Positions 1 to 7,540 of a stretch of DNA of 52,436 nucleotides are shown one piece after another; position 1 is the first letter of the stretch, and each line of letters starts with the position of its first letter. The stretch is from Planctomycetota bacterium (GTDB lineage: Bacteria > Planctomycetota > Planctomycetia > Gemmatales > Gemmataceae). The stretch lies in assembly GCA_016873095.1 (NCBI GenBank), contig VGYC01000026.1:1-52436 (forward strand), given 5' to 3'. The notes beneath the pieces are model-generated. The model saw nothing but the letters and a program-made list of their open reading frames with translations, ran no database searches and was not told the origin of the DNA. A program made the position numbers and the translations under genes.

Positions 1-17
1 GACTTCAGGCGGCAGCG

Positions 18-494
18 ATGCCAACACTTCTGCCGATACTGTCGGTGGAGCATCCATGCCAACCGCAACAGTACCCGAAACCACGATTCCGAGCTATATC
101 GACCCGTGACCGGTTACCCAGCAACCGCATCATCGTGACCACCGGCAACGACGTGGCCGGCTACCGTGTCGCCGAGTATCTCGGCATCGTTCGCGGCATC
201 GTCGTCCGCGCTCCCACGATCGGCCAGGGCTTTCTCGGGGGGCTCAAGCGCATCGTCGGCGGCAACATCGAAGCCTATGCGGAAGCATGTGAGCAGGCCC
301 GCAAGGAAGCGTACATCCGCATGATGGACCATGCCGTGGACAAGGACGCCGACGCCGTCATCGCCATGCGCTACGATGCCACCGACTTCGGCCAGGGAAC
401 AACCGAGGTTCTCGCCTATGGCACGGCCGTTCGTTTGGAGCCGGACAACCAGCCTCCGCGGCTGGAGCGATCGGTGCGCGATCTGGCAGAATAG
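18..494 (+). CDS. YbjQ/UPF0145 family protein
   Basis: Resembles the small YbjQ (UPF0145) family, often called putative heavy-metal-binding; its biochemical role is not established. From about residue 38 the protein follows the family pattern: TTGNDVAGY, then GIVRG, a glycine-rich GGLKRIVGGN, a helix with many Ala/Arg/Glu, then DADAVIAMRYD and a C-terminal VLAYGTAVRLE strand. Family members are usually about 105-110 residues; this frame gives 158 from the ATG at 18 and is open to the left window edge. The first 37 residues (Pro/Arg-rich) look unlike the family, so translation may start later, for instance at the GTG at 135, or the frame may belong to a longer upstream gene. The neighbour, convergent on the other strand, is a TPR protein with no obvious link. 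Confidence 0.75.
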   Translation: MPTLLPILSVEHPCQPQQYPKPRFRAISTRDRLPSNRIIVTTGNDVAGYRVAEYLGIVRGIVVRAPTIGQGFLGGLKRIVGGNIEAYAEACEQARKEAYIRMMDHAVDKDADAVIAMRYDATDFGQGTTEVLAYGTAVRLEPDNQPPRLERSVRDLAE

Positions 495-570
495 AGTGAC
501 GGACCGCGTCCTGGGTATTTCATCGCGCGCGGCGAAATCCTTGCGAAATCCTCGCAAAATCGCGACCCAG

Positions 571-1530
571 TTAGTGTTTGAGAAGCTGGTCGCCGAGGCT
601 ACGGACGCGGTCCATGCTGCTTTCGAGCGCGCTCTGCGCGGCCCGCATGCTGGCGACCGCGGACTCGAACTTCTGGGCGCAGTGTTCCAGCTCGGTGGCC
701 GAGCTGTCCGGATACAGCAAGCAACTCGACAGCACCTTGATGGCCGGCTCGATCTCGCTTTCGAGGATCTTGAGGAAGTGGCGCCCCTGGCTCTCGGACT
801 CGATGGTGGCGCGATGCAGGGTCGTGAGGATGGCGCCGTGCACGTGCGGATCGACCAGCCGCTCCGGATCAATGGGGGCGTCGGCAGATTCCGACATGGT
901 TATCGGCTGGGTAGCGCCTCGGCCGGTGCGCCGGCTGGAGGCCGACGCTGTCTCGATCTGCTCCTGAGCTGCCTCCGCTTGCTCAAGACCGCGCATGGCT
1001 TTTTCCCAGTCGGGCTTGAGGTCGATGGCCTGGCGATAGTGAGCGATGGCGAGTCCGTATTGCTCGCGCTCGGTGTACAGGTTGCCGAGATTGTAATGGG
1101 CATCGGCCATGCGCGGATTCACGCGCGTTGCCTCGCGGTATGCCTGGATCGCCAGCTCCGGCTGGCCCTTGCGCTTGTAGACAAGCCCCAGGTTGTAGTA
1201 GCCTTCGGCGCGGTTGATATCGAGCTGGATGCCGCGGCGGAGCACCGGAATAGCATCGTCGAGCTGGTTGAGGCGATTGTAGACGGCCCCAAGATTGATG
1301 TAGGCGCCTGCGCGGAGCGGATCGAGCCGCGTCACTTCCTTGAAGTGGTAGGCAGCGCTTGCAAGATCGCTTTGCAGAAAGCAGACGGTCGCCAGGCCGT
1401 AATGCACGTCCGGCGAGTCGGAGCGCAATCCGAGGGCTTGCAGGTAAAACTGCTTGGCCTGATCGTATTCCCCGGCAGCCAGGGATTTCTGGGCCTTCTT
1501 GCACAGGCTCTCAACGGATTCCTTGGCCAT
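571..1530 (-). CDS. tetratricopeptide repeat (TPR) protein
   Basis: A 319-residue protein whose N-terminal two thirds (about residues 3-190) is a run of five to six TPR units, with recognisable cores such as YDQAKQFYLQAL, YINLGAVYNRL, YYNLGLVYKRKG and HYNLGNLYTER. TPRs are helix-turn-helix scaffolds that bind other proteins, so the role is probably assembly or adaptor work; no partner is identifiable. The C-terminal third (about 195-319) is not TPR: an Arg/Ser-rich linker followed by a helical segment rich in Glu, Ser and Leu with coiled-coil character. No signal peptide is seen, so it is probably cytoplasmic. A good sigma70-type promoter lies 66 bases upstream (separate entry). Long open frames on the opposite strand here are shadows of this gene. 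Confidence 0.85.
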   Translation of the reverse strand: MAKESVESLCKKAQKSLAAGEYDQAKQFYLQALGLRSDSPDVHYGLATVCFLQSDLASAAYHFKEVTRLDPLRAGAYINLGAVYNRLNQLDDAIPVLRRGIQLDINRAEGYYNLGLVYKRKGQPELAIQAYREATRVNPRMADAHYNLGNLYTEREQYGLAIAHYRQAIDLKPDWEKAMRGLEQAEAAQEQIETASASSRRTGRGATQPITMSESADAPIDPERLVDPHVHGAILTTLHRATIESESQGRHFLKILESEIEPAIKVLSSCLLYPDSSATELEHCAQKFESAVASMRAAQSALESSMDRVRSLGDQLLKH

Positions 1531-1595
1531 GGATGCACGTCCCCGCGACAGGCGCGAAACGGGGTAGGCTCGGCTGGGAAGGCAACTACTTCCGT

Positions 1596-1625
1596 ATTAT
1601 AGAGGATCGTCCCCAGGAATCTCAA
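1596..1625 (-). promoter_or_regulatory. sigma70-type promoter of the TPR gene
   Basis: On the minus strand, TTGAGA (1620-1625) and a perfect TATAAT (1596-1601) are separated by 18 bases, and the TATAAT ends 66 bases upstream of the ATG at 1530. The gap 1531-1862 otherwise holds no gene. A second candidate -10 (TAGAAT, 1805-1810) points towards mutL but lacks a convincing -35. Confidence 0.6.
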
Positions 1626-1862
1626 CCGCAAAATTATTGGAGATGAGCGCCAGTTGCAGCTGCCAGCCTTTGGCACTTCGTGCGCGGCCCCGGTCGGATC
1701 GGGCGGCCCGGAAGGATTGTCCGAGCCGTGGAGCTAGCCGCACGCTGAGCGGCACGAGTTCCGAGGCTTCTGCCGGTCGGCTTCTAGTGGTGGCCTCGTC
1801 TCGATAGAATGCTCTGCGGAATCGCCTCCATCGCCCTGCTTGCTCAAGAGGTCAAGGACGCC

Positions 1863-3683
1863 ATGCGCCGCATCTGCAGGCTGTCGCCGTCGGTGGTGAC
1901 CAAGATTGCTGCCGGCGAGGTCATCGAGAGGCCGGCCAGCGTTGTCAAGGAATTGCTGGAGAACAGCGTCGATGCCGGCAGCCGGCGGATCGATATTGAG
2001 ATCGAGCAAGGCGGGGCCGACCTCATTCGCGTCGTGGACGATGGCTGCGGCATCTCTCGCGACGACTTGTCTCTCGCATTTGCCAGCCATGCCACCAGCA
2101 AGCTGAAAGATGCCGACGACCTGTTTCGCATCGCCACGATGGGGTTTCGCGGCGAGGCGCTGGCATCGATCGGCGGCGTGGCCCGGGTAACGCTGCAATC
2201 ACGACTCACGGCGGAACTGGCAGGCGCGGAACTGTCTTGCACCGGCGGGGAACTCGGCCCGCTGCGTGACTGGAACGGTTCGCCCGGCACGCGCATCGAG
2301 GTCCGCCAGCTCTTCTACAACACCCCCGTGCGCCGGAAATTCCTGCGGACGCCGGCCACCGAAATGGGCCACATCAGCGAAACGTTCACCCGTCTCGCTC
2401 TGGCCCATCCCGAATTGCACCTCACGCTGCGGCACAACGGCAAGGATGTTTTCGAGGTTCCCGGTTCGCTTGGTTTGCTGGACCGGCTGGGGCTGTTCTT
2501 CGGGCAGGAGGTGAAGGACCGCCTCTATGCCGTGGAGCATGAACAGGGGCCGGCACGACTCACGGGCTACATCGGCGATCCTGCCTGCGAGCGTGGTAAC
2601 GGGCGCATGCAGTATCTGTTCATCAATCGCCGCTGGTTCCGTGACCGCGGCCTGCAACATGCCTTGCAGGAAGCCTATCGCGGCCTGCTGATGACCGGGC
2701 GTTACGCGGTAGCCTTTCTTTTCCTGGAGTTGCCGGCCGACCAGGTGGACGTCAACGTGCATCCCACCAAGTCGGAAGTGCGCTTTCGCGACGGCGGTGC
2801 TCTGCATTCTTTCATGCTGCACGCCGTGCGGCGTCGGCTGCAGGCCGCGAACCTGACAGCGCGGCTGCACGCTCCGCCGCCGCTGTCATCTCCTTCCTCG
2901 GGTAACCAGCCCGACCTGCCGCGCTGGCTGGAGCCACGAGCGTTTGACGGTCCCGGTTCGCTCTTCAGCAAGCCGGCCTTTCCCGAGCCGCCGCGTGCGC
3001 TGCATGGCGACAGCGGCAATGGCGACGGGCCGGCGCCGCCGATCGCACGGCACGCAGCGGCCGCGAGCGAACATTTCCAACCGCACGGCGAGGCTGTGCT
3101 CTTCCCGCCCGCCGTACCCAAGGCGATTCAGCTTTACGACGCTTATCTTGTTCTCGAGACACCGGAAGGCATGCTGGTGATCGATCAGCATGCCCTGCAC
3201 GAGCGCATCATTTTCGAGCAATTGAAGTCACGAATTCGCTCGGGGACGCTGGAATGCCAGCGCTTGCTGGTGCCCGAGCCTGTGGAGTTGACCGCCGAGC
3301 AGGCGTCGCGCGTGCTGGAACAGCGTGACGCCCTGGCCGAGCTTGGTCTGGGCATCGAGGATTTCGGCGGCGGCACCGTGCTGCTCACAGGCTATCCGGC
3401 CATGCTGTGCCGCCGGCCGCCGGTGGAGATTCTCAAGACGGTTGTCGATTTCCTGGGTGGGCGCGACCGCTTGCCGTCGCGTGAGCAACTATTCACCGAT
3501 CTCTTGAGCCGCATGGCCTGCCACGCGGCCGTGCGTGCCGGCGACCCCCTCACCCCCGAGGAGATTGCTGCGCTCCTCGCCCAGCGCGATTTGGTGGACG
3601 ACACGCACCATTGCCCGCACGGGCGGCCGACGGCACTGCTCTTCAGCCGGCATGAACTGGACCGGCAGTTCCGGCGTGTGTGA
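1863..3683 (+). CDS. mutL: DNA mismatch repair endonuclease MutL
   Basis: MutL couples mismatch recognition by MutS to strand removal. The start at 1863 (606 residues) is preferred over an in-frame ATG at 1809 because the conserved N-terminus begins IRRL-like immediately after it (MRRICRLSPSVVTKIAAGEV). GHKL ATPase motifs are complete: KELLENSVDAG (29-39), VDDGCGI, GFRGEAL. The linker (about 345-420) is Pro/Gly/Ser-rich. The C-terminal domain has the metal-dependent endonuclease motif DQHALHERIIFE (from residue 441, pattern DQHAx2Ex4E), plus ACHAAV and CPHGRPT (about 584), so this is the nicking type of MutL and not the E. coli type, which lacks these. The gene ends in TGA, showing UGA works as a stop here. 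No mutS is present in the window. Confidence 0.96.
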   Translation: MRRICRLSPSVVTKIAAGEVIERPASVVKELLENSVDAGSRRIDIEIEQGGADLIRVVDDGCGISRDDLSLAFASHATSKLKDADDLFRIATMGFRGEALASIGGVARVTLQSRLTAELAGAELSCTGGELGPLRDWNGSPGTRIEVRQLFYNTPVRRKFLRTPATEMGHISETFTRLALAHPELHLTLRHNGKDVFEVPGSLGLLDRLGLFFGQEVKDRLYAVEHEQGPARLTGYIGDPACERGNGRMQYLFINRRWFRDRGLQHALQEAYRGLLMTGRYAVAFLFLELPADQVDVNVHPTKSEVRFRDGGALHSFMLHAVRRRLQAANLTARLHAPPPLSSPSSGNQPDLPRWLEPRAFDGPGSLFSKPAFPEPPRALHGDSGNGDGPAPPIARHAAAASEHFQPHGEAVLFPPAVPKAIQLYDAYLVLETPEGMLVIDQHALHERIIFEQLKSRIRSGTLECQRLLVPEPVELTAEQASRVLEQRDALAELGLGIEDFGGGTVLLTGYPAMLCRRPPVEILKTVVDFLGGRDRLPSREQLFTDLLSRMACHAAVRAGDPLTPEEIAALLAQRDLVDDTHHCPHGRPTALLFSRHELDRQFRRV

Positions 3684-3853
3684 AAAAGGTCTGATTGAAT
3701 AGTCGCCGTCCCCCTTAAGTCTAAATACAATGTTCCATCCCCGGCCGTGTCGCCTCGACTCGGGAATCTCCGCGGCAGATGGAGTGTTCGCGAGCCTGTG
3801 CGAGCGCCCGAATCGTCCAAGGCAACGCCAACCCAGAGGTCATCCTGCGTGTT

Positions 3854-3886
3854 TCTCCCGGGCGGTCCGGGCCAGAGCGCGGGAGA
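3854..3886 (+). promoter_or_regulatory. leader hairpin before the first CxxU gene
   Basis: TCTCCCG (3854-3860) pairs with CGGGAGA (3880-3886); the stem continues after one mismatch with GC/GC. It ends 12 bases before the Shine-Dalgarno AGGAG (3899-3903) and has no T-tract, so it looks like a leader structure rather than a terminator. A TACAAT hexamer (3726-3731) further upstream could be a -10 but has no good -35. A shorter hairpin (4673-4687) sits in the leader of the second copy, sharing the core GGTCCGGGC. Confidence 0.35.
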
Positions 3887-3910
3887 TTGGTAAGTTTCAG
3901 GAGAAACAGC

Positions 3911-4474
3911 ATGAATGTCCGAGTGGCAGCAGGCTTGGTTTTGGCGGCCGGTGTCGGCCTCGCCATGACCACGCTCCAGGCTGACGACGTCAAGTCCGGC
4001 GTCACCAAGCGCATCGGCGGCGCCTTCAACGTCAAGGCCATCACCGGCGGGCAAAAGGGCAAGACCCTGTGCTATGTCTGAAAGTACAATGGCGAGGCCC
4101 GTGCGGCCGTTGTGGTTGTCTTCAGCCAGAAGGCGGACGAGAACATCGCGACCCTGGTCAAGGCGGTTGACCAGGTCCAGAAAAACAACAAGGAGCTCGG
4201 CACCGTGCTCGTGGGCGTCAGCGGCGTCGAGGCAGCTGACCTCGAAAAACTGCAGGACACGCATAAGCTGACCACGCCCCTGACCATCGCGGTGGACAAG
4301 GATGGTCCGAAGGCGTACAAGCTCAACAAGGATGCCGCGGTGACCGTGCTCGTCTACAAGCGCGGCGGAGCGATTCACGCCAACTTCGCCTTTTCCGACT
4401 CCAAGAGCGCGGCTGCCAAAGCGAGCAAGGTCGCCGAGGCCACCGAGGAAGCACTCAAGAAGGCTTCCAAGTAG
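3911..4474 (+). CDS. exported thioredoxin-like selenoprotein with CxxU motif, copy 1
   Basis: Read through the TGA at 4079-4081 this is a 187-residue protein; read conventionally it is a 56-residue stub. Seen: ATG 7 bases after AGGAG; a signal peptide (hydrophobic core VAAGLVLAAGVGLAM, likely cut after TLQA); Cys54-Tyr-Val-UGA57; then an uninterrupted frame to TAG. Cys54 is the only cysteine, so a Cys54-Sec57 pair would be the sole redox centre. Downstream the sequence alternates strands and helices like a thioredoxin-fold protein (AVVVVFSQ strand, a TTPLTIA segment that could hold the cis-proline, VTVLVYKRGG strand). The CxxU lies before the first strand, not after it as in classical thioredoxins. 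A paralog with the same in-frame UGA follows at 4719. Family knowledge: CxxU replaces CxxC in many selenoproteins. Inference: UGA encodes selenocysteine. A degenerate pseudogene is unlikely because both copies keep the frame. Substrate and partner unknown. Confidence 0.8.
4085..4114 (+). promoter_or_regulatory. candidate bacterial SECIS hairpin, copy 1
   Basis: Three bases after the in-frame UGA, TACAATGGC (4085-4093) pairs with GCCGTTGTG (4106-4114): nine pairs including two G-U wobbles, closing a 12-base loop that starts with GAGG. Bacterial SECIS elements lie just downstream of UGA inside the coding sequence, with a G near the start of the apical loop. The loop starts 12 bases after the UGA, slightly close, though an inner GC/GC pair would move the apex to about 17. 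Confidence 0.55.
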
Positions 4475-4504
4475 TTCCGCTGTTGGATGACTGAAGTCAA
4501 GCAC

Positions 4505-4530
4505 AACGGGTCGGCGCGAGCCGGCCCGTT
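4505..4530 (+). terminator. terminator-like hairpin after CxxU copy 1
   Basis: AACGGGTCGGC (4505-4515) and GCCGGCCCGTT (4520-4530) form an 11-pair stem (one G-U) with loop GCGA, 30 bases after the stop. It is followed by CCTCT, not a T-run, so it is a weak intrinsic terminator or an mRNA 3' end stabiliser. Nearly the same hairpin follows copy 2. Confidence 0.55.
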
Positions 4531-4718
4531 CCTCTGCGCTGGTTGCGCCGGTAGCGTCAGTGCGCCGGCCGCGCCCGGGCTCATCTTTCCGAAGGAATTT
4601 CCAGTCGCGGCCCGAGTCCACCCGTGAATATCGCGGCCAGATTACTAGTCTTAAAGGATAGTGCCGTGGCTGCCCGGATGGTCCGGGCGCCCGGAAGGAT
4701 TGCGTTCAGGAGAGTTTC

Positions 4719-5306
4719 ATGAAGGTGCGAATTGCGGCTAGTCTGGTCATGGCGGCCGGCGTCAGCCTCGCCTTATCCGCCAGCCGGGCCGGCGACCTGA
4801 AGTCCGGTAACACCGACCGCATCGGCGGCAGCTTCACTGTCAAGGCCATCACCGGCGGACAGAAGGGCAAGTCGTTGTGCTATGTCTGAAAGTACAATGG
4901 CGAGGCCCGTGCGGCCGTTGTCGTTGTTTTTAGCCAGAAGGCGGACGAGAACATTGCTACCCTCGTCAAGGCCATGGATCAGGTCCAGAAAATCAACAAG
5001 GAAATGGGCACCCTGCTGGTCGGCGTGAGCGGCGTCGAGGCAGCCGACCTCGAGAAGATGCAGGACACGCACAAGCTGACCACGCCCCTGACCATCGCCA
5101 AGGACAAGGATGGCCCCAAGTCGTACAAGCTCAACAAGGATGCCGCGGTGACCGTGCTCGTTTACAAGCGTGGCGGGGCGATTCATGCGAACTTTGCCTT
5201 CCCCGACTCCAAGAGCGCAGCCGCCAAGGCCGGCAAGATCTCCCAGGCCGCCGAGGAGGCCTATCGGATCGTCGCCAAGAAGGACGCGGACAAGGATTCC
5301 CAGTAA
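4719..5306 (+). CDS. exported thioredoxin-like selenoprotein with CxxU motif, copy 2
   Basis: Tandem paralog of the gene at 3911: 195 residues if the TGA at 4887-4889 is read through. Signal peptide (IAASLVMAAGVSLALSA, likely cut near SRA-GD), then Cys54-Tyr-Val-UGA57 at exactly the same codon as copy 1, again with no other cysteine. The 46 bases around the UGA (4876-4921) are identical to copy 1 (4068-4113), while flanking codons carry silent and replacing changes. The C-terminus is longer, ending in a charged KKDADKDSQ. Ribosome site AGGAG at 4708-4712. Both copies have their own leader and hairpin terminator, so they may be separately transcribed. Duplication plus conservation of the UGA argues for a recoded codon and against decay. 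No selA, selB, selC or selD is in the window, so the decoding machinery must lie elsewhere if this is right. Function unknown beyond probable thiol/selenol redox chemistry outside the cytoplasm. Confidence 0.8.
4894..4921 (+). promoter_or_regulatory. candidate bacterial SECIS hairpin, copy 2
   Basis: ACAATGGC (4894-4901) pairs with GCCGTTGT (4914-4921), eight pairs, around the same 12-base loop as copy 1. The outermost pair of copy 1 is lost here through a G to C change just after the arm, so the shared stem is eight pairs. Confidence 0.55.
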
Positions 5307-5332
5307 TCCGCACGCTAGCGAGATTGACACCA

Positions 5333-5356
5333 ACGGGCCGGCACGAGCCGGCCCGT
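5333..5356 (+). terminator. terminator-like hairpin after CxxU copy 2
   Basis: ACGGGCCGGC (5333-5342) and GCCGGCCCGT (5347-5356) form a perfect 10-pair stem with loop ACGA, 26 bases after the stop, followed by ACCATTTTAAAA. It matches the hairpin after copy 1, so the duplicated unit included the 3' end. Confidence 0.6.
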
Positions 5357-5400
5357 ACCATTTTAAAAACCTTCCCAAATACATTAGTCCTGACTTGACT

Positions 5401-5430
5401 TTGATATTAGCTATGCCTAATCAGTATTAG
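5401..5430 (+). promoter_or_regulatory. promoter candidate for the DUF1559 gene
   Basis: TTGATA (5401-5406) and TATTAG (5425-5430) with an 18-base spacer, 43 bases before the ATG at 5474. An overlapping TTGACT (5395-5400) offers an alternative -35. The region is markedly AT-rich compared with the rest and holds four copies of ATTAG and one of CTAAT. Confidence 0.4.
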
Positions 5431-5473
5431 AATACAAAGCTGCCGATCTTATTAGTGAAAACTGAGGTGCATA

Positions 5474-6541
5474 ATGCGTCTTTCCAAACTTGCGATGCGC
5501 CGCGAAGCTGGTTTCACTCTGGTCGAGCTATTAGTGGTCATCGCCATCATCGGCATCTTGATCGGCATGCTGGTTCCCGCAGTGCAGAGAGTTCGCGAGT
5601 CGGCTAACCGCACTGTCTGCCTGAACAACCTAAAGCAGATCGGCCTGGCACTACATCAATATCACGATGCCAATTTGCGTTTTCCCCCTGCGTATATCAC
5701 GGAGGATACCAGCGCCAGCGGCACCGCTTACGGGGTATCCTATCCAGATGACAACAGGAATGGTCCGTCCGGCTTCGGCTGGGGCACACTAATCCTCCCC
5801 TACCTGGAGCAGGGTAATCTTTATAACCTGTTCAATCTCAAGCTCCCCTGTTGGGCGACGGAGAATGCGCTTGCCGCCAAGACTAAGGTGGAGGTCTTCC
5901 TTTGCCCGGCAGTGCCAGTTGGCTACGACAGCTTCGAACTCGTGCGCTACACCGCCGGCTCCAGCCAGAATCCGCAGAATCCTGCAACGTTCAGCCCGTC
6001 AATCTATTTCGCGCGCAGTCATTATGTCGCCAATGCCGGCATACATCAGCCTTGGGGGCGAGATCCGGCCTACTGCCTCGATTTCGAGGTTGGCGAGCCG
6101 ATTCCCGCCAACGGCAACATTCCGGCCTTCCTGGACGGACCGTTCTATCGGAATTCGCGCACGAAGATTGCCGCCGTTACCGATGGGCTCTCGAATACCG
6201 TGTTCATTGGCGAGCGTTCGCCAACACTGTGTGACGTGACCTGGGTTGGCGTGGTCCCTTGGGCTTGTACGCCTCCCAGACCGGGTTGGCCATCGGACCC
6301 CAATAGCGGAGGCAACCTGGTTGGGGTGCACAGCGGCCCGGACACACACGACCATCCCAACGTCATTATCCACGCACCCAACCATCCTTTTGGCCACACC
6401 GACGAGATGTATTCCGACCATCAGCGCGGCTGCCACGTTCTGTTTGGCGACGGCTCGGTCCGGTTCATCCACGCGACTATCAATCCTTTAGCCTGGGTGG
6501 CCATGAGCACGCGCAACGGCAATGACGTGATAGTCGAGTAG
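5474..6541 (+). CDS. DUF1559 domain protein with type IV pilin-like N-terminus
   Basis: A 355-residue member of the DUF1559 family, greatly expanded in planctomycetes. Residues about 12-38 form a prepilin-type signal: basic start (RREAG), cleavage expected after Gly before FTLVELL, then a hydrophobic helix VVIAIIGILIGMLVPAVQ. Next is the conserved RESANRTVCLNNLKQIGLALHQYHD segment, FGWGTLILPYLEQ, a variable middle, and the C-terminal signature GDGSVRFIHATINPLAW. Family knowledge: these are H-X9-DG type proteins processed like pseudopilins and thought to act at the cell surface; the exact role is unknown. The small lipoprotein gene begins 10 bases downstream and is probably co-transcribed, a common pairing. 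A promoter candidate lies just upstream. Confidence 0.93.
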   Translation: MRLSKLAMRREAGFTLVELLVVIAIIGILIGMLVPAVQRVRESANRTVCLNNLKQIGLALHQYHDANLRFPPAYITEDTSASGTAYGVSYPDDNRNGPSGFGWGTLILPYLEQGNLYNLFNLKLPCWATENALAAKTKVEVFLCPAVPVGYDSFELVRYTAGSSQNPQNPATFSPSIYFARSHYVANAGIHQPWGRDPAYCLDFEVGEPIPANGNIPAFLDGPFYRNSRTKIAAVTDGLSNTVFIGERSPTLCDVTWVGVVPWACTPPRPGWPSDPNSGGNLVGVHSGPDTHDHPNVIIHAPNHPFGHTDEMYSDHQRGCHVLFGDGSVRFIHATINPLAWVAMSTRNGNDVIVE

Positions 6542-6551
6542 GATCGCGAAA

Positions 6552-6866
6552 ATGAGATACCAGAAAACCTGCCCGCTGGTAGTCCTGGTCGCCACATTGC
6601 TGTCGGCGGGTTGCGGCAGTCCTCCGCAGATGGGCCTTGATCGTGGTGTCTTTACCACGGTGGATGCGCTTTACACTGCCGTTGGAATCAAGGACATGAA
6701 GCAGGTCGATCGCTGCGACAAGACACTTCGGGACTTGCACGCCGCCGGTAGACTGCCGGAGGATGCCTTTCAGGCATTGCAGCGTATCATTAACCGGGCC
6801 CGTGACGGAGGCTGGGATTCCGCGAACAGCGACTTGCGCTGGTTCATGAAAGGGCAGAAGCGCTGA
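6552..6866 (+). CDS. small lipoprotein, DUF1559 partner
   Basis: A 104-residue protein starting with a lipoprotein signal (basic RYQK, hydrophobic LVVLVATLL, lipobox LSAGC with Cys at residue 21), so probably anchored to a membrane after lipidation. The mature part is short and helical (VDALYTAVGIKDMKQVDRCDKTLRDLH), with no enzyme motif. It starts 10 bases after the DUF1559 gene, and planctomycete DUF1559 genes are often followed by such lipoproteins. Function unknown. Converges on the methyltransferase gene at 6888. Confidence 0.75.
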   Translation: MRYQKTCPLVVLVATLLSAGCGSPPQMGLDRGVFTTVDALYTAVGIKDMKQVDRCDKTLRDLHAAGRLPEDAFQALQRIINRARDGGWDSANSDLRWFMKGQKR

Positions 6867-6887
6867 GACGTGTTACGGTGGCGCGAC

Positions 6888-7520
6888 CTATCCAGGCTGG
6901 AGCCGGCAAACAAGGCGCATCATGCCCCAGATCCAGCCGACGCGGAAGCGATCGGCACGCTCGAGTTGAAAGCCCGCTTGCTTCACGAGCCGGCCGAGCG
7001 CGGTCATGCCGTACATGCGACAGAAGGCCGGATCGCTGAATCTCAGCCACATACTGCAAAGCTTGCAACTCAGATAGTCGTCGCACCAATCGACCAGTAT
7101 CAGCGTCCCGTTGAACCGCAGCACCCGGCGCATCTCACCCAGCGCGCGCTCCGGCTCGCGAAAGTAATGAAAGCTGTTCGCGCAAATCGCCCAGTCAAAT
7201 GCACAGTCTGGAAGAGGCAAGGCTGCGGACCCGGCGACCAGCCAATCGGCACGTGACATTGAAGCCTTCGCAGCGGCCTGTCTGAGCATGCCCCGGCTGA
7301 GGTCGACCCCGACCACGCGCAGGTCAGGCCAGCGGTTGAACAGGAAGCGTTCCAGCTCACCGGTGCCGCAGGCGATGTCCAGGACGCGCTCATCGCCGCG
7401 CAAGTCCAGGCCGTCCAGCACGGCGTCCAGTGTGCCGGCCAGGTAACTTCGCCAGCGTTGGTCGTAGCCCGGCGCTTGCCGGTCGTACGCACGGCGAATA
7501 GTTTCCACTTCGGACGTCAT
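6888..7520 (-). CDS. class I SAM-dependent methyltransferase
   Basis: A 210-residue protein of the UbiE/Methyltransf_11 type. Motif I is VLDIACGTGELE (about residues 46-57), followed by VVGVDLSRGML with the acidic residue expected to hold the SAM ribose, GSAALPLPDCAFDWAICANSFHY (motif post I/II region) and ALGEMRRVLRFNGTLILVDW. The C-terminal part (Cys-, Trp- and Met-rich) would bind the unknown substrate. It is divergent from ribD with only 20 bases between the two start codons, so the promoters of both must overlap the neighbouring coding sequence. The substrate cannot be told from sequence; a role in the riboflavin pathway is not implied. Confidence 0.87.
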   Translation of the reverse strand: MTSEVETIRRAYDRQAPGYDQRWRSYLAGTLDAVLDGLDLRGDERVLDIACGTGELERFLFNRWPDLRVVGVDLSRGMLRQAAAKASMSRADWLVAGSAALPLPDCAFDWAICANSFHYFREPERALGEMRRVLRFNGTLILVDWCDDYLSCKLCSMWLRFSDPAFCRMYGMTALGRLVKQAGFQLERADRFRVGWIWGMMRLVCRLQPG

Positions 7521-7540
7521 CCGGTCATAATATCAAGGAC

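Noticed and set aside
331-1602. Long plus-strand open frame of 423 codons opposite the TPR gene.
   Set aside because: Shadow of the TPR gene in a GC-rich genome; the translation has no domain pattern, while the minus-strand frame has clear TPRs.
3911-5306. Two pseudogenes, each broken by a TGA stop.
   Set aside because: The same codon is a TGA in both copies, the rest of the frame is intact in both, signal peptides and ribosome sites are present, and the surrounding 46 bases are identical; decay would not produce this.
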